Part shown: positions 1 through 6,723 of the stretch, piece by piece
How positions within the stretch are numbered: position 1 is the first letter of the stretch
Layout of the letters: the number at the start of each line of letters is the position of its first letter
Assembly: GCA_023249695.1 (NCBI GenBank)
Contig: JAHFCD010000105.1
Span: forward strand, 1 to 7,460
Origin: Elusimicrobiota bacterium
Lineage (GTDB): Bacteria > Elusimicrobiota > Elusimicrobia > UBA1565 > UBA9628
Direction of reading: 5' to 3'
DNA: 7,460 nucleotides
Made by a program: the position numbers and the translations under genes
The notes under the pieces: model-generated
Told to the model about the DNA's origin: nothing
The model's input: the letters and a program-made list of their open reading frames with translations, nothing else
Database searches by the model: none

Positions 1-636
1 GGATGGGCGCTCGATGTGACGGACCCGACGGCCGTGCGCGCGGGGGCCGTTCACGTAGAGCGGGAGCTGGGGAAGGTTTATCTCCTTAACAACAACGCCG
101 GAGTCCATGCTCCCGGAGATTTTCTCAACGCCTCGGACGCGGAAATCAAAAGACAGGTCGACGTGAATCTCAACTCGTACTTCTGGTGCGCGCGGACCTT
201 CGTGCCGGGCATGGTGGAGCGCAACGAAGGGCACGTCGTGATGATCGCCTCCGCGGCCGGGCTTCTGGGCGTGCCCGGCATGGCGGCGTACAGCGCGACC
301 AAGCACGCCGTGATCGGCTTCGCCGAGTCGCTGCGCCTCGAGCTTCGCCGCGGCGGCGCGACCGGCGTGGGGATGACGATCGTGTGCCCGAGCTTCATCG
401 ACACCGGCATGTTCCCGAACACCACGCCGCCGCTGTTCACGCCGTGGCTGAAGCCGGAGGCGCTCGCCGAAAAGATCGTCGCGGCCGTGCGCGCCGACCG
501 GCTGTATGTGCGCGAGCCGTCGATGGTCAAGCTCATTCCCCTCCTCAAGGCCCTGCCGCGATCCATCGGCGACGCGCTCTGCGCGCTGACCGGCATGGAC
601 CGCTCCCTGCAGGGTCCTCCCACCCGAAAAGCCTGA
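1..636 (+). CDS. Short-chain dehydrogenase/reductase, SDR16C-like (5' partial)
   Basis: NAD(P)-dependent oxidoreductase of the classical SDR family, missing its N-terminus. The frame is open from base 1, and 211 residues are visible. Numbered from the first visible codon, the Asp-Val of the adenine-pocket motif is at 5-6, NNAG at 31-34, catalytic Asn 56, Ser 84 (in MIAS), Tyr 97 and Lys 101 (YSATK); the Ser-Tyr spacing of 13 is canonical. The TGxxxGxG cofactor motif, about 50-60 residues, lies off the window. A GTG at base 16 could be called a start, but it falls inside the conserved DVTD motif, so it is not the true start. The tail (TIVCPSFIDTGMF, then a hydrophobic helix near LIPLLKALP) resembles the SDR16C group (RDH10, 17-beta-HSD11/DHRS-like), which acts on retinoids, steroids or other lipophilic alcohols and ketones. 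The substrate here is unknown. The next gene has its own promoter, so co-transcription is not required. Confidence 0.93.
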   Translation, partial: GWALDVTDPTAVRAGAVHVERELGKVYLLNNNAGVHAPGDFLNASDAEIKRQVDVNLNSYFWCARTFVPGMVERNEGHVVMIASAAGLLGVPGMAAYSATKHAVIGFAESLRLELRRGGATGVGMTIVCPSFIDTGMFPNTTPPLFTPWLKPEALAEKIVAAVRADRLYVREPSMVKLIPLLKALPRSIGDALCALTGMDRSLQGPPTRKA

Positions 637-648
637 CGTTTTTGGGCC

Positions 649-677
649 TTGACGCCTCTAAGATTCGGGGTTAAAGT
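649..677 (+). promoter_or_regulatory. Sigma70-type promoter for the SseB-TPR gene
   Basis: A TTGACG box (649-654, 5 of 6 consensus bases) and a TAAAGT box (672-677, 4 of 6) are separated by exactly 17 bp. They sit in a relatively AT-richer pocket between the SDR stop and the ATG at 687. The -10 ends only 9 bases before the ATG, so transcription would start at about 684-687. The mRNA would then be leaderless or nearly so. This is inferred from the sequence pattern only. Confidence 0.6.
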
Positions 678-686
678 GGGGATAAG

Positions 687-1739
687 ATGGTTGAAAATTT
701 AGAGCATCTCATACGACGCGCGGCCCTTAATCCGCGTCTCCCGCGCACGCCGCTCTACAAAGAGCTGCTGCGCTCGGAGACCTATCTGCTGACGGTCGAC
801 GCGCCGCTCGCCGACGGCGAGATCAAGCGCGTGACCAAGCCCGACGCGTCGTTCCCGGTTTGGGCCGACAAGGATCCCGAGCTCGGCGGCGTGTGGGTGC
901 CGGTGTTCCCCGCGCGCGACCGCGTGCGGGATTTCGTCGCGGCGCGCCGGCTCAAGACGCCGAAGGGCAAGGAATTCCTGTGGATGGGCCACACCCCCGG
1001 CCAGGTGTTCAGCCTGCTGCGCGGCGTCCGCCGCTTCGCGGGCATTAAGCTCTTTCTCGACCCGGAGGTCAGCGTCTCGGTCCCGTGGACCGAGGTGCGC
1101 GCGCTCTCCGAGGGCAAGATCGCCGACGAGGGCCCGAAGCGCTACGAGCTGCCGTACGATCGGCTCGTCATCCCGGCGGGCGTGCGTCTGTCCTTCGGGA
1201 AGATGAAGCCGTGGCCCGGAGAGGACAAGCCCGTGCTGATGCTGATGCCCGAGGCGGGGAAGTTCGCGCCCGAGGACCTGCGCCGGCTGGTGCGCCTGCC
1301 CCTGGGCGAGCGACATTCATGGATGCCGGTCCGCCATTTTCTCCAGATGATGCGCCGTCTGCAGACGCTCAGCGGCGAGGGCGACCGCTACCTCGAGGAC
1401 CTGTTCGCGTCTTTGCTCGCCTTCGAGATGTACGGCGAGGCCGAGGCGCTGTGCGAATGGTTCGAGCACCGCGGCCACGAGGCCTACGCCTGGGTCGGCT
1501 TGTCGGCGATCTATGGACGCTGCGGGCGCATGGACGAGTGCGCGGCGCTGTGCGTGCGGGCGATCGCGAAGTATCCGGGCGAGCGCTCGTTCCACGTCAA
1601 CGGCATCCGCGCCTTGGCGGCGATCGGACGCGCCGAGGAGGCCGTCCGCTACGCGGCGGCCGCCGTGCGCCTCTTCCCCGGCGACGCGATTTTGGCGGCT
1701 TTACGCGACAAGGTCACCCCCGCCGCCGCGGCCCATTAA
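687..1739 (+). CDS. SseB-domain protein with C-terminal TPR-like repeats
   Basis: A 350-residue protein of unknown cellular role, predicted cytoplasmic: no signal peptide or membrane helix is seen. Residues about 20-140 look like the SseB N-terminal domain. They show a LYKELLRSETYLL-type opening, a strand around FPVWAD, a WVPVFPARDRV segment followed by a helix, and a closing strand pair IKLFLDPEVSVSVPWTEV. Residues about 150-205 form a beta-rich linker with VLMLMPE. Residues about 235-335 form helical pairs typical of degenerate TPR/SEL-like repeats, with GEAEALCEWF, GRMDECAALCVRAIAKYP and GRAEEAVRYAAAAVRLFP as the clearest units. The ATG at 687 is the likely start: it follows GTGGGG closely and lies just after a good promoter. 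SseB was named for enhanced serine sensitivity in E. coli and an unrelated SseB is a type III secretion protein, so the gene name should not be transferred. SseB domain moderately sure; TPR-like part fairly sure. Confidence 0.85.
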   Translation: MVENLEHLIRRAALNPRLPRTPLYKELLRSETYLLTVDAPLADGEIKRVTKPDASFPVWADKDPELGGVWVPVFPARDRVRDFVAARRLKTPKGKEFLWMGHTPGQVFSLLRGVRRFAGIKLFLDPEVSVSVPWTEVRALSEGKIADEGPKRYELPYDRLVIPAGVRLSFGKMKPWPGEDKPVLMLMPEAGKFAPEDLRRLVRLPLGERHSWMPVRHFLQMMRRLQTLSGEGDRYLEDLFASLLAFEMYGEAEALCEWFEHRGHEAYAWVGLSAIYGRCGRMDECAALCVRAIAKYPGERSFHVNGIRALAAIGRAEEAVRYAAAAVRLFPGDAILAALRDKVTPAAAAH

Positions 1740-1742
1740 GCC

Positions 1743-1774
1743 CGATTTTCACGGTAAAAAGAGGGTGAAATTCG
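1743..1774. repeat. Imperfect inverted repeat between two genes
   Basis: CGATTTTCAC (1743-1752) pairs with GTGAAATTCG (1765-1774) at 9 of 10 positions, with one T-T mismatch and a 12-base A/G-rich loop. It lies 3 bp after the stop of the SseB-TPR gene and 11 bp before the -35 of the next promoter. It is AT-rich in a GC-rich setting. It could be an operator or a weak mRNA 3'-end hairpin; no T-run follows, so a standard intrinsic terminator is unlikely. Confidence 0.5.
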
Positions 1775-1785
1775 ACCCGCCCCTC

Positions 1786-1814
1786 TTGCGCCCGGGCGGC
1801 GCGGGGCCTACACT
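1786..1814 (+). promoter_or_regulatory. Sigma70-like promoter for the anchored orphan gene
   Basis: TTGCGC (1786-1791) and TACACT (1809-1814, 4 of 6 consensus bases) are separated by 17 bp. The expected start of transcription is near 1821, giving a leader of about 16 bases that contains the ribosome binding site GGGAGG (1826-1831), 5 bases before the ATG at 1837. The -35 is weak. A perfect 10-bp palindrome CGCCCGGGCG (1789-1798) overlaps its edge. Confidence 0.45.
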
Positions 1815-1836
1815 GTGAGGGTCGCGGGAGGATGCC

Positions 1837-2610
1837 ATGAGTGACCAAACCAAGTCCAATCTCCAGACCTTCGGCGCGGGCCTTTTGGGCTTCGTCGCGG
1901 TCGTGGCGATCGGCGGCGGCGCTCTGATGCTCCGTTCCTCCGGGCAGCCGCCGGCGGGGAGCAAGCCCGTCCCGGCGGCCGAGCCGATCGATCTCGGAGC
2001 CTCGATGCCTCGCCCTCCGGAGTCCTCCGCTCTCGTCCGCAGGGAGAACCGCGTCCAATCGCCCGCGCCGCTGATCGGCGCCGAGGGGGAGTCCGACGCC
2101 GCGGAAGCTCCCGCCGCCGGCGGGCGCGTCGACGCCGCCGCGGCCGCGCCGTCTCCGGAGTCCCGGAACGGGGACACGTCGGCAGCCCGTCTCGAAGCGA
2201 CCGCGCACTCGGACTCCTCCGCCGGAGGGTCCACGGCGGCGGCCGTCGTCAAGAACACGGTGGCGCACAAGAAGGAGAAGACCGCGAAGCTCGCGGTCAA
2301 GAAGACGGCCCTGGCGAGGATGGAGCCGGCGGCCGGAGGCGGGGACGCGGTCGCGTCCGTGCATTACGGCGTGACCAGCCGCAGCGAGCTGATGGGCCGC
2401 GCCGCGGGACCGGTGTACAATTTCAAGGGCGCCGGCGGCAAAGCCGGCTCCGTCGCGGCGGGCAAGATGGCCGACGCCGGCGGCAAGATCGCGGACCTGC
2501 GCAAGCAGCTCGACGCCGCGGGCCTGCCGGCTGATCAGCGCGCCAAGATGCTGCAGGACCTGGACCAGGCGATGAAGGACCTCGCCGCCCCCGCCAAGAC
2601 CGATCAGTAA
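1837..2610 (+). CDS. Membrane-anchored Ala/Gly-rich protein of unknown function
   Basis: I do not recognise this 257-residue protein. Residues 1-10 are polar, and 12-32 form one transmembrane helix (TFGAGLLGFVAVVAIGGGAL region). The rest is most likely extracytoplasmic, since no signal cleavage site is evident. Residues about 35-135 are low-complexity, rich in Pro, Ala, Ser and Glu, as in a flexible linker. Residues about 139-160 are Lys-rich (VKNTVAHKKEKTAKLAVKK). A less biased island at 174-198 (SVHYGVTSRSELMGRAAGP, then VYNFKG) precedes a Gly/Ala-Lys stretch with two GK(M/I)AD units (209-220). A predicted amphipathic helix or short coiled coil covers 218-250. The start is well supported: GGGAGG lies 5 bases upstream of the ATG, behind a promoter. 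The 3' end overlaps the opposing peptidase gene by 7 bp. Third-position G/C bias supports a real gene. An envelope structural or spanning role is possible but is only inference. Confidence 0.82.
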   Translation: MSDQTKSNLQTFGAGLLGFVAVVAIGGGALMLRSSGQPPAGSKPVPAAEPIDLGASMPRPPESSALVRRENRVQSPAPLIGAEGESDAAEAPAAGGRVDAAAAAPSPESRNGDTSAARLEATAHSDSSAGGSTAAAVVKNTVAHKKEKTAKLAVKKTALARMEPAAGGGDAVASVHYGVTSRSELMGRAAGPVYNFKGAGGKAGSVAAGKMADAGGKIADLRKQLDAAGLPADQRAKMLQDLDQAMKDLAAPAKTDQ

Positions 2611-5516
2611 GGGAACAGGGCGTCGAGGGGCTTTTCCTCGAAAGCGCCGAGCGCCTTGAGCTGATCGAGGCCCACGCGGTCGCGATGCCCGAGCACCCAG
2701 ACGGTCAGCGGCTTCGTTTTGAAGCGCGCGGCGAATGACTGGAGCTCCGGCAAGGTGTACTTCAGCGAGCGCTCGAAGCGCTTGGGCCCCGGGTCTCCGG
2801 TCGTGAGGCCCTGGTCTTCCCAGCCGATCACCGATCCCGGGATCGAGCGGAACGGCACCGGGCTCGTGCGGTAGGACTCCTCGATCGACTTCGCGGTCTC
2901 GCGGAAGCGCTTCTCCGAGCCGGGGAAATCCTGGAACAGGGAGGTCATCAGCTTGACGGCCTCGGGCGTCTTGTCGGCCTGGCAGCCGAGCCGGCCCCAG
3001 AGCTGGGTGTCGTCGCCCTTGTCCGCGGTGCCGGTGTGGCCGCCGGAGGCGGAATACGCCAGCGCGCGGGACTCGCGCACTTCCTGGAAGATTACCGCGC
3101 TCATGTCCCCGCCCATGTACTCGGAGTAGAACTGGTAATCGACGACGTGCTCGGGCTCGAAGGTTTCGTCGGCGGCGAACAGGCCGACCTGGGCCTGCAC
3201 CATGTCGCGGTGCGAGAAGAGCACGCGCGGCCCTTCGGGACGCAGCAGCTTGAGCGGAACGCGCACCGGCGTCGCGCGCAGGCGGCGGCCGGTGTCCAGC
3301 AGCTTGCCGATCTCGCGCGGCGCGCGGTTGCCCACGTACGCGATGCGGGAGGGGTGAAGCATGAAATCCTGGATCAGGGTCTTGAGCCGGCCCTCGCCGA
3401 GAGCCTTGAGCTCGGCGTTGTTCAGGCGCTTGAGCACGCCGCTGTCCCGGCCGCGGGAGGCGAGTTGGCCGAGCGCGTAGTGCACCGCGCCGGGGTTCTT
3501 CTTCTCGTCCTCGCGCGCGCCGAGCTCGACCTCGATCATCTTCTGCAGGGTCCCGGGCTCGACGTTGGGCCAGTCGAAGCGCTGGGCCATCAGTTCGAGC
3601 GAGGCCCAGAGGTTGCGGTCGAGCCCGGACAGGAGGATCGCCGTGTCCTGCTCGCCGCAGGAATAGGACAGCGAGGTCCCCAGCGCGAAGAGCTTTTTCT
3701 TGAATTCGTCGGCCGACCAGGGGCCGGCGCCGGACAGGTCGAGGAGGTCGACGGCGGCGCAGAGCTCGCGCTCCGTCCTCGAGCCGCGCTCATAGTAGAA
3801 CGCGAGCGCGAAGAGGTCGTTGTACGGGTTCTTTGTCGAGTACAGTCGGCCGCTCTCGATCGGGGTGATCTGGTAGTCGCGTCCGGAGACGAGCCAGCGC
3901 GGCTCGAGCGGAGGCGCGGGGATCGCGAGAACCTCCTTCATGAACGAGGACTCCCGGGAGGGATCGATCGCGATGTGCGTGAAGGAGGGCTTGATGATCT
4001 TCGGCACCTCGGGCTTCGCGTCGCGACGGTAGACGACGATCCGGTCGGGGCCCAGGTATTTCTGGGCGACGCGCACGACATCGGCCTTCGTGATCTTCCG
4101 CAGGCGGTCGAGGCGGCCGACCGCGCGCTCCCACGGCTCCACGGCGATGAACGAGCCGGACATCAGGCCGACCCGCGACTCGTTCGACTCGAGGCGGCCT
4201 TTCTCGCCGAGCTCGAAGGTGGTGATGACGGCGGCCACGTCCTCGTCGCTGAAGTCGCCGGCCTTGAGGGCGTCGATCGCCTCGAGGAGGAGGGCCTGGG
4301 CTTCCTCGGGCGTCTGGCCCTTCTTGGGCAGGGCCCAGGCGTTCCAGGAGCCGGCGTCGTTGCGCATCGACGGATAGGAGCCGGAGGCCTTGACCTTCTG
4401 CGCCTGGTTCAGGCGCAGGTTGAAGAGGCCGGCGGCCGAGTTGTCGACGATCATGTCGAGGACCGAGAGGGCGTCGGCGTCGGGGTGCGAGCTCGGCACG
4501 GTCAGCCAGGCGAGCTCGACCTTCTGCTCGGCCTCGTACTTGACCTCGTACTTCTCCTCGCCCTTCGGCTTGGGCAGCTCCCATTTCGGCAGCTCGGGCA
4601 GCGGGTGCGGGGTCCAGGAGCCGAAGTTCTTCTTGATGAGCTCGAGCGTCTTCGCGCGGTCGAAGTCGCCGGACAGCGCGATCGCCATGTTGTTCGGCGC
4701 GTACCAGCGGTCGTAGAACGCGTACATCTTCGCGAGCGACGGGTTCTTCAGGTGCTCGATGCTGCCGAGCGTCGGCTGCTGGCCGTACGGGTGATTCTTG
4801 TACAGGCGGTTTTCAACCTCGTCGCCGAGGATCCGCTCCGCGTTGTCGAGCGAGCGGTTCTTTTCCTCATAGACGGTCTCGATCTCGGTCTGGAACAGGC
4901 GGAAGACGGGGTTCTTGAAGCGCTCGGCCTCGACCTTGGCCCAGGCCTCGAGGCGGTTGGCGGGGATGCTGACGACGTACACCGTCTGCTCGTCGGAGGT
5001 GAAGGCGTTGAGCCCCTCGGCGCCGATGCTCCGGTAGAAGCGGTCGAACTCGTTGGGCACCGCGAACGCGGAGGCGCGTCCGTTGGCGGCGTCGATCTCC
5101 TTGTAGATCTTGGCCCGGCCGTTTTCGTCCTTGGTCGTGAACAGATCCTCGTACAGCGCGCGGATGCGCTCGAGCTGCGGGCGCTCCTTCTCGAAGTCGA
5201 GGGTTCCCAGGCGCGAGGTCCCCTTGAAGAGCATGTGCTCGAGGTAGTGGGCCATGCCCGTGCTGTCGGCGGGATCGTTCTTGGAGCCGGCGCGCACGGA
5301 GATGCGGGCGGAGACGCGGGGCTCGCCCTTGTTCGGGCTCAGGTACACCGTGAGGCCGTTGGGCAGCCGGTGGATCGTGACGCCCAGCGCGTCGTCGGGG
5401 CGGGGTGTTTCCTGAACGGCGGGAACGGTGGGGGCCAGGCTCGACGGGGCCTTCGGTTTCGCCGCGGCCGGAACGGCGATCGAGACGGCGAGGATCAGAG
5501 GCGCGAGGGTCTTCAT
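2604..5516 (-). CDS. Secreted M16 family zinc metallopeptidase (two-half, pitrilysin/insulinase-like)
   Basis: A 970-residue exported peptidase that should cleave peptides or small unfolded proteins in the periplasm or outside the cell. Residues 1-19 are a signal peptide (MKTLAPLILAVSIAVPAAA). The inverted zinc motif HYLEH lies at 90-94: ligands His 90 and His 94, catalytic Glu 93. The distal ligand is Glu 218 in ETVYEEKNR, and Glu 211 matches the second-shell Glu. Residues about 105-150 form a charged helical insert, so His 94 to Glu 218 spans 124 residues, against 77 in pitrilysin. The second half (about 545-970) lacks HxxEH, as is normal for the inactive half, but keeps an R-x6-Y substrate-binding motif at 814-821 (FQEVRESRALAY). 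Length is close to pitrilysin (about 960). The start is set by AGGAGA just upstream, overlapping the stop of the upstream glycoside hydrolase-like gene. The gap between the two genes is 7 bp, so they are probably translationally coupled. Confidence 0.95.
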   Translation of the reverse strand: MKTLAPLILAVSIAVPAAAKPKAPSSLAPTVPAVQETPRPDDALGVTIHRLPNGLTVYLSPNKGEPRVSARISVRAGSKNDPADSTGMAHYLEHMLFKGTSRLGTLDFEKERPQLERIRALYEDLFTTKDENGRAKIYKEIDAANGRASAFAVPNEFDRFYRSIGAEGLNAFTSDEQTVYVVSIPANRLEAWAKVEAERFKNPVFRLFQTEIETVYEEKNRSLDNAERILGDEVENRLYKNHPYGQQPTLGSIEHLKNPSLAKMYAFYDRWYAPNNMAIALSGDFDRAKTLELIKKNFGSWTPHPLPELPKWELPKPKGEEKYEVKYEAEQKVELAWLTVPSSHPDADALSVLDMIVDNSAAGLFNLRLNQAQKVKASGSYPSMRNDAGSWNAWALPKKGQTPEEAQALLLEAIDALKAGDFSDEDVAAVITTFELGEKGRLESNESRVGLMSGSFIAVEPWERAVGRLDRLRKITKADVVRVAQKYLGPDRIVVYRRDAKPEVPKIIKPSFTHIAIDPSRESSFMKEVLAIPAPPLEPRWLVSGRDYQITPIESGRLYSTKNPYNDLFALAFYYERGSRTERELCAAVDLLDLSGAGPWSADEFKKKLFALGTSLSYSCGEQDTAILLSGLDRNLWASLELMAQRFDWPNVEPGTLQKMIEVELGAREDEKKNPGAVHYALGQLASRGRDSGVLKRLNNAELKALGEGRLKTLIQDFMLHPSRIAYVGNRAPREIGKLLDTGRRLRATPVRVPLKLLRPEGPRVLFSHRDMVQAQVGLFAADETFEPEHVVDYQFYSEYMGGDMSAVIFQEVRESRALAYSASGGHTGTADKGDDTQLWGRLGCQADKTPEAVKLMTSLFQDFPGSEKRFRETAKSIEESYRTSPVPFRSIPGSVIGWEDQGLTTGDPGPKRFERSLKYTLPELQSFAARFKTKPLTVWVLGHRDRVGLDQLKALGAFEEKPLDALFPY

Positions 5517-5519
5517 GGT

Positions 5520-5525
5520 TCTCCT
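5520..5525 (-). promoter_or_regulatory. Ribosome binding site of the M16 peptidase gene, overlapping the upstream stop
   Basis: On the minus strand the junction reads TAGGAGAACCATG. The TAG ends the glycoside hydrolase-like gene, its last two bases begin AGGAGA, and the peptidase ATG follows 3 bases later. This fixes the peptidase start and suggests that ribosomes finishing the upstream gene help initiate the next one. Confidence 0.75.
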
Positions 5526-6717
5526 AATGATTCGGCGCGGCCGAATCGAGCGGCGGCTTCGCCGAATCGGTGGAGGCGCGAGGCGCCGCCGGCGATTCGA
5601 CGGGGGCGAGCTTCGTCTTTTTCGGCGGTTTCGGCGCCTGGGGGGGAAGCTTGATCACGGGGCCGGCCTGGACGGCGGACCAGGAGTAGTGGTTCTGCGC
5701 GTTCCACAGGATCCAGCCGCGCACGCCGAGCTCTTCGGTCGCGAGAATCTGCGAGCGCACGTGGGCGGGCGTGTAGCGCACGCCCATCGAGAAGTCCTGA
5801 AGATACGGGCGCATGACCGCGGGCCGGGAGGCGAGGCGCTCGAGCGCGTCCTTCGTGCCGTGGCGGATCGTCTCGTACGGCGCGCTGTTCGGGTTCTTGA
5901 GGCCGTACTCGCCGTGGGCGTAGTGCGACGGGTACATCATCGGCGAAACGAAGTCGACGAGGTCGGCCATCTGCTCGATCGTCTGGCCGATGCCCATGCC
6001 GTTGTCCACGCTCGTCGTCAGGCCGAAGGTGTCGATCGAGAGCTTGACGCCGAGCGGCTTGAGCCGGGCGCTCGCGAGCGTCAGCAGCTCGCGTAGGGCG
6101 GCGGACGCCGTCGCGGGCGTGTGGTCCTTGCGCGCGTAGCGGCACTGGCGCGTCTTGCCGTCGGAGGGGAAGCGGATGTAGTCGAACTGGATCTCGTCGA
6201 AGCCCGCGGCCGCGGCGCGCGAGGCGATGTCGATCGCGTAGGTCCAGATCTCCTTCTGGTACGGATCCACCCAGGCGGTGCCCTTGTCGTTGGTCCAGAT
6301 GCGCCCGTCGGGGAAATGCACGGCGAGGTCGGGCCGGGCGCGGGCGAGGTGGTCGTCCTTGAAGATCGCGATGCGCGCGATGGTGTAGATACCGGCTTCC
6401 TTGAAATCCCTCACCGCGCCGGGGAGATCGGGGATCGCGTTCGTGTACGCGCCGGTCTTCACGGCGAGCGGGACGTCGCGCACGAACATATGCCCGTCGT
6501 AATCCTTGAGCGCGATGACGACGGCGTTGAAGCCCGCGGTCTTCATGTCGCCGACGAACCGGCGGCGGGCCTTGGTCGAGCCCGCGGCCCAGCCGGTGAA
6601 GTGGACGCCCCGGAAGGTCGCGACCGAGGCGTATGACGCCGGGGGTTCCGCGGGGGTCTGCGCGAACGAGGACGCGGCGGCGCTCAGCGCCAGGAACACG
6701 GTCAGGGTCTTCAGCAC
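5524..6717 (-). CDS. Secreted putative glycoside hydrolase, DUF4015 type
   Basis: A 397-residue exported protein with a predicted TIM-barrel of the DUF4015 (PF13200) putative glycosyl hydrolase family; no substrate can be assigned. Residues 1-19 look like a signal peptide (hydrophobic core LTVFLALSAAA, cleavage near SFA-Q). Barrel hallmarks in order are FRGVHFTGW (35-43), NAVVIALKDYDG (64-75), IYTIARIAIFKDD (110-122), the signature FDEIQFDYIRFP (173-184) with candidate catalytic acids Asp 174, Glu 175 and Asp 179, VKLSIDTFG (224-232), FVSPMMYPSHY (256-266) and GWILWNAQNHYSW (334-346). Residues 353-397 are a Pro/Lys/Ala-rich tail. The GTG start at 6717 is the first possible start after an in-frame stop at 6727-6729, and no Shine-Dalgarno sequence precedes it, which is unusual here. 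A GTG at 6699 would cut into the signal peptide. It lies between a carboxypeptidase-regulatory-like gene (32 bp away) and the M16 gene (7 bp away). Confidence 0.9.
   Translation of the reverse strand: MLKTLTVFLALSAAASSFAQTPAEPPASYASVATFRGVHFTGWAAGSTKARRRFVGDMKTAGFNAVVIALKDYDGHMFVRDVPLAVKTGAYTNAIPDLPGAVRDFKEAGIYTIARIAIFKDDHLARARPDLAVHFPDGRIWTNDKGTAWVDPYQKEIWTYAIDIASRAAAAGFDEIQFDYIRFPSDGKTRQCRYARKDHTPATASAALRELLTLASARLKPLGVKLSIDTFGLTTSVDNGMGIGQTIEQMADLVDFVSPMMYPSHYAHGEYGLKNPNSAPYETIRHGTKDALERLASRPAVMRPYLQDFSMGVRYTPAHVRSQILATEELGVRGWILWNAQNHYSWSAVQAGPVIKLPPQAPKPPKKTKLAPVESPAAPRASTDSAKPPLDSAAPNH
5529..5547. repeat. Perfect inverted repeat at the 3' end of the glycoside hydrolase-like gene
   Basis: GATTCGGC (5529-5536) and GCCGAATC (5540-5547) are perfect 8-bp arms around the 3-base loop GCG. 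The repeat covers the last codons of the upstream gene, and its minus-strand hairpin ends just before ATTAGGAGAACCATG. It has no T-run, so it is not a standard terminator. In mRNA it could block 3'-to-5' decay or affect coupling to the peptidase gene. Confidence 0.5.
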
Positions 6718-6723
6718 CGGGAG

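Noticed and set aside
605..614. Perfect palindrome CCCTGCAGGG in the SDR 3' end
   Set aside because: Short palindromes are expected by chance in coding DNA of this composition, and there is no loop or other context to support a function.
186..674. Second plus-strand frame inside the SDR gene
   Set aside because: It is Arg/His-rich and motif-free, and it overlaps catalytic residues of the SDR read in the correct frame.
1714..2364. Minus-strand open frames opposite the orphan anchored gene
   Set aside because: They are Arg/Gly-rich shadow frames. The plus-strand frame has a promoter, a Shine-Dalgarno sequence and a membrane helix.
3036..5654. Very long plus-strand open frame (872 codons) antisense to the M16 peptidase
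   Set aside because: The M16 gene on the other strand has a signal peptide, HxxEH and family length. The antisense frame has no recognisable motif, and its skewed Glu/Leu/Arg/Val/His content is typical of a shadow frame in GC-rich DNA.
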